Origin: Candidatus Thorarchaeota archaeon
Lineage (GTDB): Archaea; Asgardarchaeota; Thorarchaeia; Thorarchaeales; Thorarchaeaceae
Assembly (NCBI GenBank): GCA_019057475.1
Contig: DXJO01000010.1
Location: 107,460-171,459, forward strand
DNA: 64,000 nucleotides
Direction: 5' to 3'
A model generated the notes under the pieces. It did no database searches and was not told where the DNA came from. It saw only the letters and a list, made by a program, of their open reading frames with translations. Below, piece after piece: positions 36,860 through 45,800 of this stretch. How positions within the stretch are numbered: position 1 is the first letter of the stretch; each line of letters opens with the position of its first letter. A program made the position numbers and the translations under genes.

Positions 36860-37885
36860 CTACACAACATAGGATCTCAGGTCTGTTTTTTCCTCTGGAG
36901 TTCTAATGACACTAACAGCTTCTCGGATTGCACTTGTGAATGGCGATTGAAAGATGATTCTGGCTAGCAGGCCTGAGTGGAATGGTATCAGTGAGAGGTA
37001 ATCCAGAACAGTTCTTGTAAAGCGGAATGAGTGACGAAACAATCTCCAGTCGACGTTCATGGTCACCGCGTCAAGGTTCGTAGTACCAAGACCCACATCC
37101 TCGGCCTTTCTGATGTGGCCGATACTTCGTGGTTTGAAACCCATAATGCTCGTCCCTAGGGTGTCGGCAACCACAGAGTTGTTCGCGACAAGTAACAGAT
37201 TCATCTTCACAGGTGTTCCAAACATCGGGCCATGGCCATCAAGAGCATATGTTCCGTCCACAACACAGATTGATGGCTTCCAGAGTTTCGTCAGGAGCGC
37301 AAGTTTTTCGTCAAGGTTATTATGGTACAAACATCTCATCGGGTCAGGGTAACAACCCCAAAGGTTCTTGATGCTGATGGTTACAGAGGTCATTGCATGG
37401 ACCTTGAGAACCGGAACGTTCACGAAGCAATCGACTTGGCTCTGAAGTAGCTTGGGTATTTCCACTTTGACTCTCTTGGAACCCACCTTTTCTGAGATGA
37501 ACTTGGTTGGCTCATTGGAGAGGTTAACAAGTTCTACTCCTAGATCCTTACAGATGGCATCCATCCCATGACCGCTGAACGCCTCCTCAGCTGTGAAGAC
37601 GTTATTACCCCCATTCGATTCCACAACTGTTACTCCAGACGCTCTATTACACAATCTCGTCAAGAGCTGCTCCAGCAGAGCGGGGGTTGTTGTAACTCCT
37701 TCCTTGTAGCAGGGAAACGTGAAGTTGGGTTTCACAAAGACGTGGTCATCACGTCCTACGATGTCTTTCCATCTGATATAATCGAGTCCGTTGGGGACGT
37801 TCCTATACACGTTCTCTGACTGAGCGATGTACGCCTTGAGTTCGGAACCTTCATGTGGGGTCATTATGAAGTAGCCTCTATCCAT
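36860..37885 (-). CDS. DUF362 family protein
   Basis: The 341-residue protein contains 'VFVKPNFTFPCYKEGVTTTP' near 50, 'VTVVESNGGNNVFTA' near 100 and 'VDCFVNVPVLKVHAMTSVTI' near 153-172, with 'SIKNLWG' after it. These are the core motifs of DUF362 (COG2006), a family often fused to ferredoxin domains; none is fused here. It lacks cysteine clusters. Its reaction is not known. DUF362 genes are found near glycan clusters in several archaea and bacteria, and this one lies between a GT4 and a flippase-led operon. Confidence 0.8.
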   Translation of the reverse strand: MDRGYFIMTPHEGSELKAYIAQSENVYRNVPNGLDYIRWKDIVGRDDHVFVKPNFTFPCYKEGVTTTPALLEQLLTRLCNRASGVTVVESNGGNNVFTAEEAFSGHGMDAICKDLGVELVNLSNEPTKFISEKVGSKRVKVEIPKLLQSQVDCFVNVPVLKVHAMTSVTISIKNLWGCYPDPMRCLYHNNLDEKLALLTKLWKPSICVVDGTYALDGHGPMFGTPVKMNLLLVANNSVVADTLGTSIMGFKPRSIGHIRKAEDVGLGTTNLDAVTMNVDWRLFRHSFRFTRTVLDYLSLIPFHSGLLARIIFQSPFTSAIREAVSVIRTPEEKTDLRSYVV

Positions 37886-37930
37886 TCTTGTCTGGGCCGT
37901 GTTTTAAGCTTCCTGAATGATGGCAGGTTC

Positions 37931-38068
37931 TTATGCTGGTTCGGTGTTTTTCGATACTAGCGCCTGAAGTACGCCGAAGAACATACCGGTAATCTCATCC
38001 TATTCCAGTGATTCTGAGAACCTCAGTGCTGCATCAGAGAGTTCTTGGAACTGTTTCCGAGTCACCAT
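37931..38068 (-). pseudogene. 46-codon frame with in-frame TAG
   Basis: From an ATG the frame reads MVTRKQFQELSDAALRFSES LE, then TAG, then 'DEITGMFFGVLQALVSKNTE' and stops with TAA. The two halves look like one helical small protein cut by a nonsense codon. It overlaps the epimerase remnant in another frame. I do not recognise the family. Confidence 0.3.
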
Positions 38069-38258
38069 AGACTGTTCCACCTGAAGACGCAAACATGACA
38101 CTATTAATGCTACTCTTGCGCATTGATTCTAAGAAAGTCATCCCACCAACCGTGTTGATCTCGAAATCGAACTTGGGCTTCTTCGTGCTCAGTTTCGCAT
38201 CCGGCTCCCTGCGAGCTTGTAGTTCCGGTGCCCTATGATCTTGGAAAAGATCTACAAC
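38034..38258 (-). pseudogene. middle fragment of an NAD-dependent epimerase
   Basis: The frame reads 'KKPKFDFEINTVGGMTFLES' and 'SINSVMFASSGGTVYGDSET', the region from the third strand to the catalytic Ser of a sugar epimerase. It has no NAD loop and stops before the YxxxK motif. It follows directly behind a GT4 tail remnant, so the junction is a scar. Confidence 0.7.
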
Positions 38259-38322
38259 TCAGCTTCTATGCCTGATGAGCCTAGAAAGAATAGATTCCAA
38301 CTTGGGGCCGATACACTTGAGG
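38183..38322 (+). repeat. about 140-base direct repeat, copy A
   Basis: This stretch matches 47757-47896 in the same orientation with roughly nine of ten bases identical by eye. Both copies contain the end of a minus-strand GT4 gene and the first codons of an epimerase-like frame behind it. Confidence 0.8.
38259..38322 (-). pseudogene. tail remnant of a GT4 gene like 47830-49089
   Basis: The frame reads LKCIGPKLESILSRLIRHRS and TGA. The intact gene at 47830 ends LKCIGDKLETILSRLIRHRS. Only this last stretch remains. Confidence 0.75.
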
Positions 38323-38374
38323 TGACGTACCACTCTTGATGGTATTCCTCCTCGGACCTTGTTGATTTGAGGGA

Positions 38375-38590
38375 GTGATTACTAACTACGAGAGCGAGTG
38401 CTCTCCCAACCATTCAGTCGCGAAGACTATAACCTATCAGGATTTGATGCACAGAAGATACAATGCTTCGGAGATTCAGATCGCAGACGATGGTGTGTAT
38501 TCCATCCTGAAACTGGAGCTTGGAGTTCCAGCTCTGCACGACCACTGCAAGAGTCATACACGCTTTTGCTGTACTAGTCTCCGAACATGA
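38375..38590 (+). other. coding-like 71-codon frame, unidentified
   Basis: On the plus strand the frame includes 'TYQDLMHRRYNASEIQIADD' and 'YSILKLELGVPALHDHCKS', which look like protein. It overlaps the 3' end of the flippase on the other strand by 17 bases. It may be a fragment. The rest of the gap 37886-38573 is occupied by the remnants listed separately. Confidence 0.25.
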
Positions 38591-40076
38591 GGTTGAGAGC
38601 TGGGCTGGCATAAGCGTAGAATCTTCCAACAGTTTCCTCTGACAGGATTGAACGGGCTATCTCATCGATGTCATTCCTAGTGATGATTCCCAGTCGCCCA
38701 TAGCCCCCAACGGTCGCAAGAAGAAGCACCGGCACGCCAACAAGCCAATGGATGTTGAACATAACCAGTATCATTGCAATAGACCCAGGAACCAATATCG
38801 TCTTGACGTACATACCCCAATCCAACCGATATCCGGTTCTGCGGCTGGATACAACCACAGCCAGGATCGCTATTGCAGGACCTAGTGAGTAGGAAATCGA
38901 GGCTCCTAATCCGGATATTGCGACAACTAGAGGGAAGTACAGGATAATTCGTCCAAGGTTCAACGAAACCCCTATTCCTGTCACATGTTGGTATTTGCCG
39001 GTTGCGTAGACATAGCTATTGTATCCCACCACGATAGGCGTAAGTAGGGCACCAAGCACCAGGATTTGCAGCATGAGTGACGCTGGTAAGTAATCCGGAC
39101 CAAGCAGTAAGAATGGAAGGTATGAATAAACAGCTAATGTGCATGCCAGAGGTGCTGTTGCAACAAGCGAAAGCCGAATAGCTTGAGATATGGCTTGCTT
39201 TCGCCCGTGTTGCATACCACTAAGCAACGGGAACATCAACGCAAGCCCTCTTGTGGGCAAGACGTAGACGATTTGTCCTACCGCGAAAGCAAGATAGTAT
39301 AACCCCGTTTCGCCGCTCCCGATAATGCTGAATACGATGAGAACGCCTACGGAGTTCCCGAGGGTTGCCAGAAGGCGCGGAATCCATGCCGCATATCCAG
39401 TCAGTACCAGATTCTTGAGACTGTCTAGGGTGGGCTTGAACATTGCCTTGGACGAGAAGACCCGTGTGCTGTAGAATAGGAAGACTGCATCAACAGTAAT
39501 AAATCCCATAATGAAACCGGAAATTGCACCCCAGAACCCTAGCCCAAGATTGAGAAGCATAAGGCCTATAACGATTTTTAGTGTAGATGATGCTATCAAT
39601 GACTTGGCAATTACCTCAGTTCTCATCGTAGCGATGAACAGAGAGTGAAAGAGAGGGCTCCATGATGTTAAGATGAGGATTAGTGCAATCAGGATAAGCT
39701 CAATTGCACTCAAACCCAAGAATCCTGTGCTTGTCAAGGATCCCACAAGAATCGTGATGCTCACCAGAATATGGATAACAACCAGGTAGACTAGTCCGGT
39801 GCCGAAGTATGTGCTAATACTCTCTTCGTCACCTTTAGCATAGATCATCCCTATGAAACGTTGTAGACCGGCAGGAATTCCTATTGAGAACAGCATTACC
39901 AATACACTTTGCAATGCCAGAATAACTGCAATGGATCCAATAACGCTAGGTGACACGTATGCCGATACGACTATCCAGTACACATACCCCGCTGCATTTG
40001 AAACTATCGTCCCGATCAACAGCCAAAGACTGCTTCTGAATACCTCACCCAACTTCAGTTCATCTGTCACCTCCAA
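38574..40076 (-). CDS. Wzx-type polysaccharide flippase (3 of 3)
   Basis: The protein has 500 residues and about 14 membrane segments. 'VFRSSLWLLIGTIVSNAAGY' and 'YWIVVSAYVSPSVIGSIAVI' open the MOP-family fold. 'SIGIPAGLQRFIGMIYAKGD' after helix 2 is the usual polar loop. It ends the block of LamG membrane protein, pyruvyltransferase-like and FrhB-like genes on the same strand, 123 bases after the last, and likely exports the glycan those genes modify. Confidence 0.88.
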   Translation of the reverse strand: MEVTDELKLGEVFRSSLWLLIGTIVSNAAGYVYWIVVSAYVSPSVIGSIAVILALQSVLVMLFSIGIPAGLQRFIGMIYAKGDEESISTYFGTGLVYLVVIHILVSITILVGSLTSTGFLGLSAIELILIALILILTSWSPLFHSLFIATMRTEVIAKSLIASSTLKIVIGLMLLNLGLGFWGAISGFIMGFITVDAVFLFYSTRVFSSKAMFKPTLDSLKNLVLTGYAAWIPRLLATLGNSVGVLIVFSIIGSGETGLYYLAFAVGQIVYVLPTRGLALMFPLLSGMQHGRKQAISQAIRLSLVATAPLACTLAVYSYLPFLLLGPDYLPASLMLQILVLGALLTPIVVGYNSYVYATGKYQHVTGIGVSLNLGRIILYFPLVVAISGLGASISYSLGPAIAILAVVVSSRRTGYRLDWGMYVKTILVPGSIAMILVMFNIHWLVGVPVLLLATVGGYGRLGIITRNDIDEIARSILSEETVGRFYAYASPALNLMFGD

Positions 40077-40199
40077 TGACTTCTGGGATAATCGAGTGGC
40101 TGATGAATCGCGGTTGATTCAATAGCAAATCCCGCTGAAGATGGGTCAGACTGCCAGGCCTATCAGGCATTGTCGGTGCTATGCCTTGAATGGATCTGA

Positions 40200-41513
40200 C
40201 TATTTCAGGAACCTCCTGAAAAAGGAAATTATGCGCTTTGAAACGAGAAACATCTTCAAAAATATCCAGAGCGCCCCCCTAGATGCAAGAGCTCTACCAA
40301 CATAGAGATCGATCGCCAATAGGTAGGATTCTATGCCGGGGAGAGGAAATGCCTGTTTCTGTTCGACTATCGGGAACTTTTTCTGGAAGATACGGGAAAT
40401 TCTCTTCCGACTAATGACTTTCTCAGGTTTCTTCGCTAAACCCGGCTGCAAACTTCCTATGATGTCTTTCGCTAAAGGAGTTGCGTGGATTCTGTACGCT
40501 CTTTTTGCGTCCCTCACTAGGGACTCACCAAGAGCCGTTCGTGTAATCATAAGCGAATTGCCCATTCCGACAAGTTGTTGCGATGACCACATATCACCAC
40601 ACGAAACATCCGAGAACTCGTTGAACCCCTGTGTACAGATTGTGCATCTGAAAGGGAAGAAGTACTCAGTAACTCCTTGCCAATATTGGGGGTAAGATCG
40701 GGTCATTCGCCTTCTATTCTCTTGATTCCTTCTTTCGAGAAGTAAACGACCTGGCCACCCTCCTCCTCTATATTCGATTCTGGACAACGATTCAAGATCA
40801 AAGCCATAAAGGTGGAGGAGATAACGAGTGCCGAGGTATGTTGGAGCTCCTCCACAAAGTAATCCGATAATAAAAACAAGGCCTTTCTTATAGACTGGAT
40901 TAATTTCTGTGAGCCTTCTGATGGCATATGCTTGACAAGGAAGAGCTACAACTCCAAATCGATTATTGGGGCCAAGCCGTTTCAGACCTTCTGCGAATGA
41001 CACAGGACAGTACTTCGAGCCGGCAGCCAATGACACCTCCTTGGACGTGCGGGCCAAGAATGTTCTAGCATATGGCAGCCTATCGACCTCCAGTCGTGTT
41101 AGGACTGCCGAATCGATTATCCCTTTCTCGAATGCGAATTGCACCAGAGCAGTGACTATACCACCTGAGGATGATGAGTTGGCAATTGACTTATTCGTCG
41201 TGCTACCAGAATACGCATTGATGTGGTTGCCTAGCAGACCTGCGTTTTCTGAAACCAATCGCCCACTTGATTCCTGTTGGGCTACACCATAGCCGAAACA
41301 AACTTGGAGACACTTTTGACACAGTAGGCATGAATCCCTATCTACTGACGGTATTGGAAGTCCCTTTGCAGAGTTGTATGTCATTCTTATCGAGTGGTTT
41401 GGGCAGGCTACTTCACATACTCCACAGCCCATGCAGAGGTTGTGATAGACTACATACTCGATGTTTCTCATCTCAACCATTTTGGATCCCACCGGCAGAT
41501 CACCGTGATACAC
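40200..41513 (-). CDS. FrhB/FdhB-like F420-type oxidoreductase with two 4Fe-4S clusters
   Basis: The 437 residues start with a ferredoxin module: 'CMGCGVCEVACP' near 31-42 and 'CLLCQKCLQVCFG' near 62-74. 'SSSGGIVTALVQFAFEKGII' near 113 and 'GVVALPCQAYAIRRL' near 190 are typical of the coenzyme F420 hydrogenase/dehydrogenase beta-subunit family, in the branch linked to polysaccharide clusters. Nine bases separate it from the pyruvyltransferase-like gene upstream. The pair is widely conserved in glycan loci; a reductive step on a sugar or lipid is inferred, not shown. Confidence 0.85.
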   Translation of the reverse strand: MYHGDLPVGSKMVEMRNIEYVVYHNLCMGCGVCEVACPNHSIRMTYNSAKGLPIPSVDRDSCLLCQKCLQVCFGYGVAQQESSGRLVSENAGLLGNHINAYSGSTTNKSIANSSSSGGIVTALVQFAFEKGIIDSAVLTRLEVDRLPYARTFLARTSKEVSLAAGSKYCPVSFAEGLKRLGPNNRFGVVALPCQAYAIRRLTEINPVYKKGLVFIIGLLCGGAPTYLGTRYLLHLYGFDLESLSRIEYRGGGWPGRLLLERRNQENRRRMTRSYPQYWQGVTEYFFPFRCTICTQGFNEFSDVSCGDMWSSQQLVGMGNSLMITRTALGESLVRDAKRAYRIHATPLAKDIIGSLQPGLAKKPEKVISRKRISRIFQKKFPIVEQKQAFPLPGIESYLLAIDLYVGRALASRGALWIFLKMFLVSKRIISFFRRFLK

Positions 41514-41522
41514 GTTTCAAAC

Positions 41523-42848
41523 TCACAGAATAGGTAATTGTGATTCAAGTACCTTTTTCAGCAAAGCTCCGTTCAAAAGTGCCCCCTTCTTGGCAGACAT
41601 TACTATCGGAACTAGGCAACTGCTTATGTTTTCTCTCTCTGACGCCATTCTTTGGACTAGATTAACGAGTTCTTGATTCTTATGATGCTCAACGTAATAT
41701 ATCCATTTTCCTTGTTTCAGCATACTCCCTACAAGGCCTACTGACCTAACATCCGATTGATATGAGAGGGTACATGAAGGTGTACCCATTGATAGCGCAC
41801 CTATAACTGAGTGTATCCTCGCTCCTATCATCAAATCCGATTTGCCCATTAAGGCCTTCAATTCTGCAGTGGAGTACTCCTTTCGAAAGACGTGTACATT
41901 CTGGTGGTTTGTCATCACACTAGCGATATCCTCCCCCACAACTCTATCATCGCGACCTTCATGTGATTCGATACAGTGCGGTAAGAAAAGTATTTCCCCA
42001 TCAAGACTGTCTATTATCATGTCAAACGATTTGGCTAATTCCCTAACCGCCATGTCATACCTGAGGTTTTTTTCTGAAACAGAAGGATAGAATTTCAGAA
42101 GGAGACTTCTGGTTACTGTTACACTCACCAGTAACCTATCCTTGGGTATTTTCTCGTTCGTAAGTATCTGATCTGCCGTGCTCGAATCCGCTGCAGGGGC
42201 CAGAATCGCTGGGTCTCCTGTGAGAATCACGCGTGGAGATCCACCAGATAGCATCTTGAGGTATCGGTAAGAGTATTTGTCCCTCACTGTAACCAAAGCG
42301 GCACTCTTAAGAACGTAGCCCGCCAGTGACTCCCATATCTTCCTTTTGTATCCAGACGTACCATTGCCATAAACCACAATAGGCTTCTTGAGCACCCGGG
42401 CCACAAGAGTGATGTAGACTGGACTGTACGTGAGGAGGAATCCTCCAGCACAACCCACACCATTATGACAGATTACGTAGAGGTCGGAATAAAAATACAG
42501 ACTCCAGATCCGCTTTTTCATCACCTTTAGGACATTATTCCCAATGAGAATGTACAGCATGATAAAAAGGAAGTGCTGGATGAAACCAAAGAGCGCTGTT
42601 TTTAGGCTATTTAGTAGAGAATTATCATGAAGCACATCTCCAAGATGCAGGTCGCTTCGGATATCGACAGTACCAACACCGGATGGATATCGCGCCGCAT
42701 CAATGAACGGCTGAAATGAGAAAACGTTGGCCTCGTAGTCGCCAAGAACGTCGAAAGTCTTGAGCATTCCATTGAGAATCGCCAGTTCGCCTTTGTTTAA
42801 ACTGGGAATCCATTCTGCTATCAGAATTCGCACCTTGGACCCATTCAT
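41523..42848 (-). CDS. polysaccharide pyruvyltransferase family protein (WcaK-like)
   Basis: The 441-residue protein begins 'VRILIAEWIPSLNKGELAIL', a variant of the 'N.GDEA' start of the family. 'LVTVRDKYSYRYLKMLSG' near 186 and the C-terminal 'LMIGARIHSVIGALSMGTPS' near 335, with the conserved R-H pair, identify the fold. It would move a pyruvate ketal from PEP to a glycan sugar. Spacing to the LamG protein upstream is 23 bases and to the FrhB-like gene downstream nine bases, so all are one operon. Confidence 0.82.
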   Translation of the reverse strand: MNGSKVRILIAEWIPSLNKGELAILNGMLKTFDVLGDYEANVFSFQPFIDAARYPSGVGTVDIRSDLHLGDVLHDNSLLNSLKTALFGFIQHFLFIMLYILIGNNVLKVMKKRIWSLYFYSDLYVICHNGVGCAGGFLLTYSPVYITLVARVLKKPIVVYGNGTSGYKRKIWESLAGYVLKSAALVTVRDKYSYRYLKMLSGGSPRVILTGDPAILAPAADSSTADQILTNEKIPKDRLLVSVTVTRSLLLKFYPSVSEKNLRYDMAVRELAKSFDMIIDSLDGEILFLPHCIESHEGRDDRVVGEDIASVMTNHQNVHVFRKEYSTAELKALMGKSDLMIGARIHSVIGALSMGTPSCTLSYQSDVRSVGLVGSMLKQGKWIYYVEHHKNQELVNLVQRMASERENISSCLVPIVMSAKKGALLNGALLKKVLESQLPIL

Positions 42849-42871
42849 TAGATTTGTTCCTCCGGATTAGT

Positions 42872-45800
42872 TCACCGCCCGAATAGCAATGCCAGTTTCC
42901 GTACCCGATCCGCTTTGCGCAGCTTTTTTTGTGTCTTGGATAGAACACACCAAAGAGTACCCACGATTACGGACCATACAGTAAGCTGCAGAATACTCTC
43001 CACTTCGTTCCATTGAAACTTTATTGCAGTCGAAGTCTTCGTCCCTGTCAACGTGAATTCCGAGATGAATGTATAAGTGTCTGAGGCCATCAGCTTAAAA
43101 CCGACATTACCTTCAAGCAGGATATCATCACCATCAACTGGCAGTTGCAGATGTGCATCATAAAGCGTGTACAGTGTTTTGAACTCAGACATCCCGGAGT
43201 TGTCAACCAGCAGGGGCGTTCTGGCAACTATCTCGAAATCCCCGAACAATGTCAATTCACTTAATTCGACATTGAATATCTGGGTTATATTCTCTGACAC
43301 AACAGTAAGACTCACTTCCCCTTCCAGAAACCTAACAACGGGATTTCTCATGCGTAAGTTCACGTAGAAACCTTTCCCGGGAATAATTTCAAGCGTATCG
43401 CACGCGACGCTATTTAGATTTCTGCATGCAAAGTGAACGCCCTCTATCCCGGTGATAGTCCTCGTTTCATTCATTAGATGAATAATCCCCCGGGCAACAT
43501 CAATAGCTGTAAATGAGGCGAGGGCACTGAATCTGGTTGTGCACTCACCTTGCAATTTCGCTGATTGGAAGAACGCGGTGCTGCCTCCGTACGCCCAAGT
43601 GTGTGTGCTCTCGGCCAGACTAATGTCGATGTCGACGATGTCGTACAAGCTTCCTAGAACCTGAACTAACGGCCTCCATTCTCTGATGCTGGCGACTGCA
43701 TGAGTGTATGATTGGTTTATCTGCTGAGGCGTCAGGACGCTGTTATGGATTGCAACTGAATTCATGGAACCATTCAATAACCAGTTATCATCATGTCGTT
43801 TTCCAATGATTAGTGAAAGATTGTCAGGCGCAATCATCTCGCTGAATTCGCGATTCGCTATCCTCGAGCCGTCAACGTAGAAATTGACTTCTCCCGACCC
43901 TACTGTAACAGCCACATGATAATACCGACCCGGTTCCAGCTCCCTGAATCCAGCAGACACCGTGCTGTAAGTTGTTCCGTTGCCACTGTTGAAAAGGAAG
44001 TTGGTGCCATCAAACATGTAGCCATATCCGGTAGATACCTTGTATCCCTCTATCTTGCTGATTATTGTGAACCCATCATCGGGGCGTTCTGGACTAATCC
44101 ATGCCTCAATTGATAGCTCGGTTGTTTCATTTAGCTCTTCAGCATTTGTTATCTCTACATAATCATCCACGCCATCGAAGCTCAAAGAGAACCCCAATGA
44201 ATCAATGATTCTACTTGGTCCGAAAAGAGTTCCAGTGTTTGAATTACCTGAATAATCTGAAATCGACCCGCCAGTGGATTCATCGAAACGGAACTCAAGT
44301 ATGCTTTTCGAGTAATTGAGTGTTTCGATGCTGAGGAGTTCCTTTATTATCGGAAAGATGTTCATATACACTAGGTGGACATTCCCGACAACTAATTTAG
44401 CAGCCAAAGCTGTACGGTTTTGATTGTTTGCGTACCACGCTATGATTGTAGCATTGTCCTCTACGAAAGACAACTGCTCACATTCTACTGGCGAAGGAAG
44501 CAGAAGTGTGGAGTTATGATTCTCAATCCAGTATGCTACCATTGTATCAGTTGTGTTCCTGTCGAAAAGCGCATTTGAAATGGGTCCAAACCCATTTTGA
44601 TTAATAATAACAACCTGCGTCGAGCTCGGCTCGTTTTCGGCGTTGAGAGCAATGCTATTGAGTAAATCGAGAGTCGTGTTAGTATCTTCGGATAACACTA
44701 CAATTTGAGAACCAAGAATCGTTTCTACATCGCTTGGAAGGCTCACTGTGTAGTTGTAACCACCAAGATACAGCATTTCATATGCGTAGAAGCCAGCTAC
44801 ACCTACTTCCTCACTGGTCACCAAAGTCAAGTCACTTGTGTATGACGGGGGAACCCCAGCCAAAATCTCAAAGCACTCGACATCTTCGTTTGAGAAGACT
44901 TCTTTGAAAATGCTGGACATATGTGAGGCTAAGTAGCTCGTAAAGTAGGATTCTTGGATGTACTGCTGATCATCCTGTGTCAGATAGACGTAAGGCGAGG
45001 GGTATCCACTGCTCTGCAGAAGTATCAAGGGGATATCAGGATACAAAGACCCCCAAACTGGCATTCGGTATCGGTTGATGCGGTAAGGCGACGGGACAAA
45101 ATCCATGGTTCGTCGAGACGAATCTGAAACAGTCAGGATTGGAGTTCTTGCATCCCTGACTGTTGGTGATGAAAGGAACTCGATTGCTTCAAGGGTTCGC
45201 TCGTCGAGAGGCGGTGTCATTCTTGAGCTCCTGTACTCGATAGTAATGAGAGTGGACATTAATCCACTGAACACAACAATCAGGATTACGCAGAATGCAA
45301 GTGACTTATTATTACTATCCAGTTTCTGAACTTTCTTCATGAAGGGCACCGAGGCGACAACCGAAACCATTGCTAGAACAAGCGGCAGGAATCGCCGCTC
45401 ACCATAGCCGAAGTCAATAACAAATGCGTTCAGGATACTTATTGACTTTCCAACGATGACTGTAGTAACAAGTATCACAATCGCAACTTTAAGACCCATC
45501 TTGAACCTCGGATTAGACAGCCATGGTAGACTTGCGGGGAGCATCATCCCCGCAACTCCCATGATTAGTGGGTATAGAATTATTGGTACGAAGTATGTAC
45601 TCGAAACCGATGCTGCAGAGAAGCCATTCGGTATGCTAAGCCAGGAAAGCAGACCCGCGATAAGGATAATTAGCAAAATCGCCGCAATATGATTATGATT
45701 GATTGCTTTCAATGGATTTTCATACGTGGGGAACTGACTGAATGATAATAGTGCCGTAGCGACGGCAATTCCCATAAGAATTAGCTGCTCAATGAGCGAG

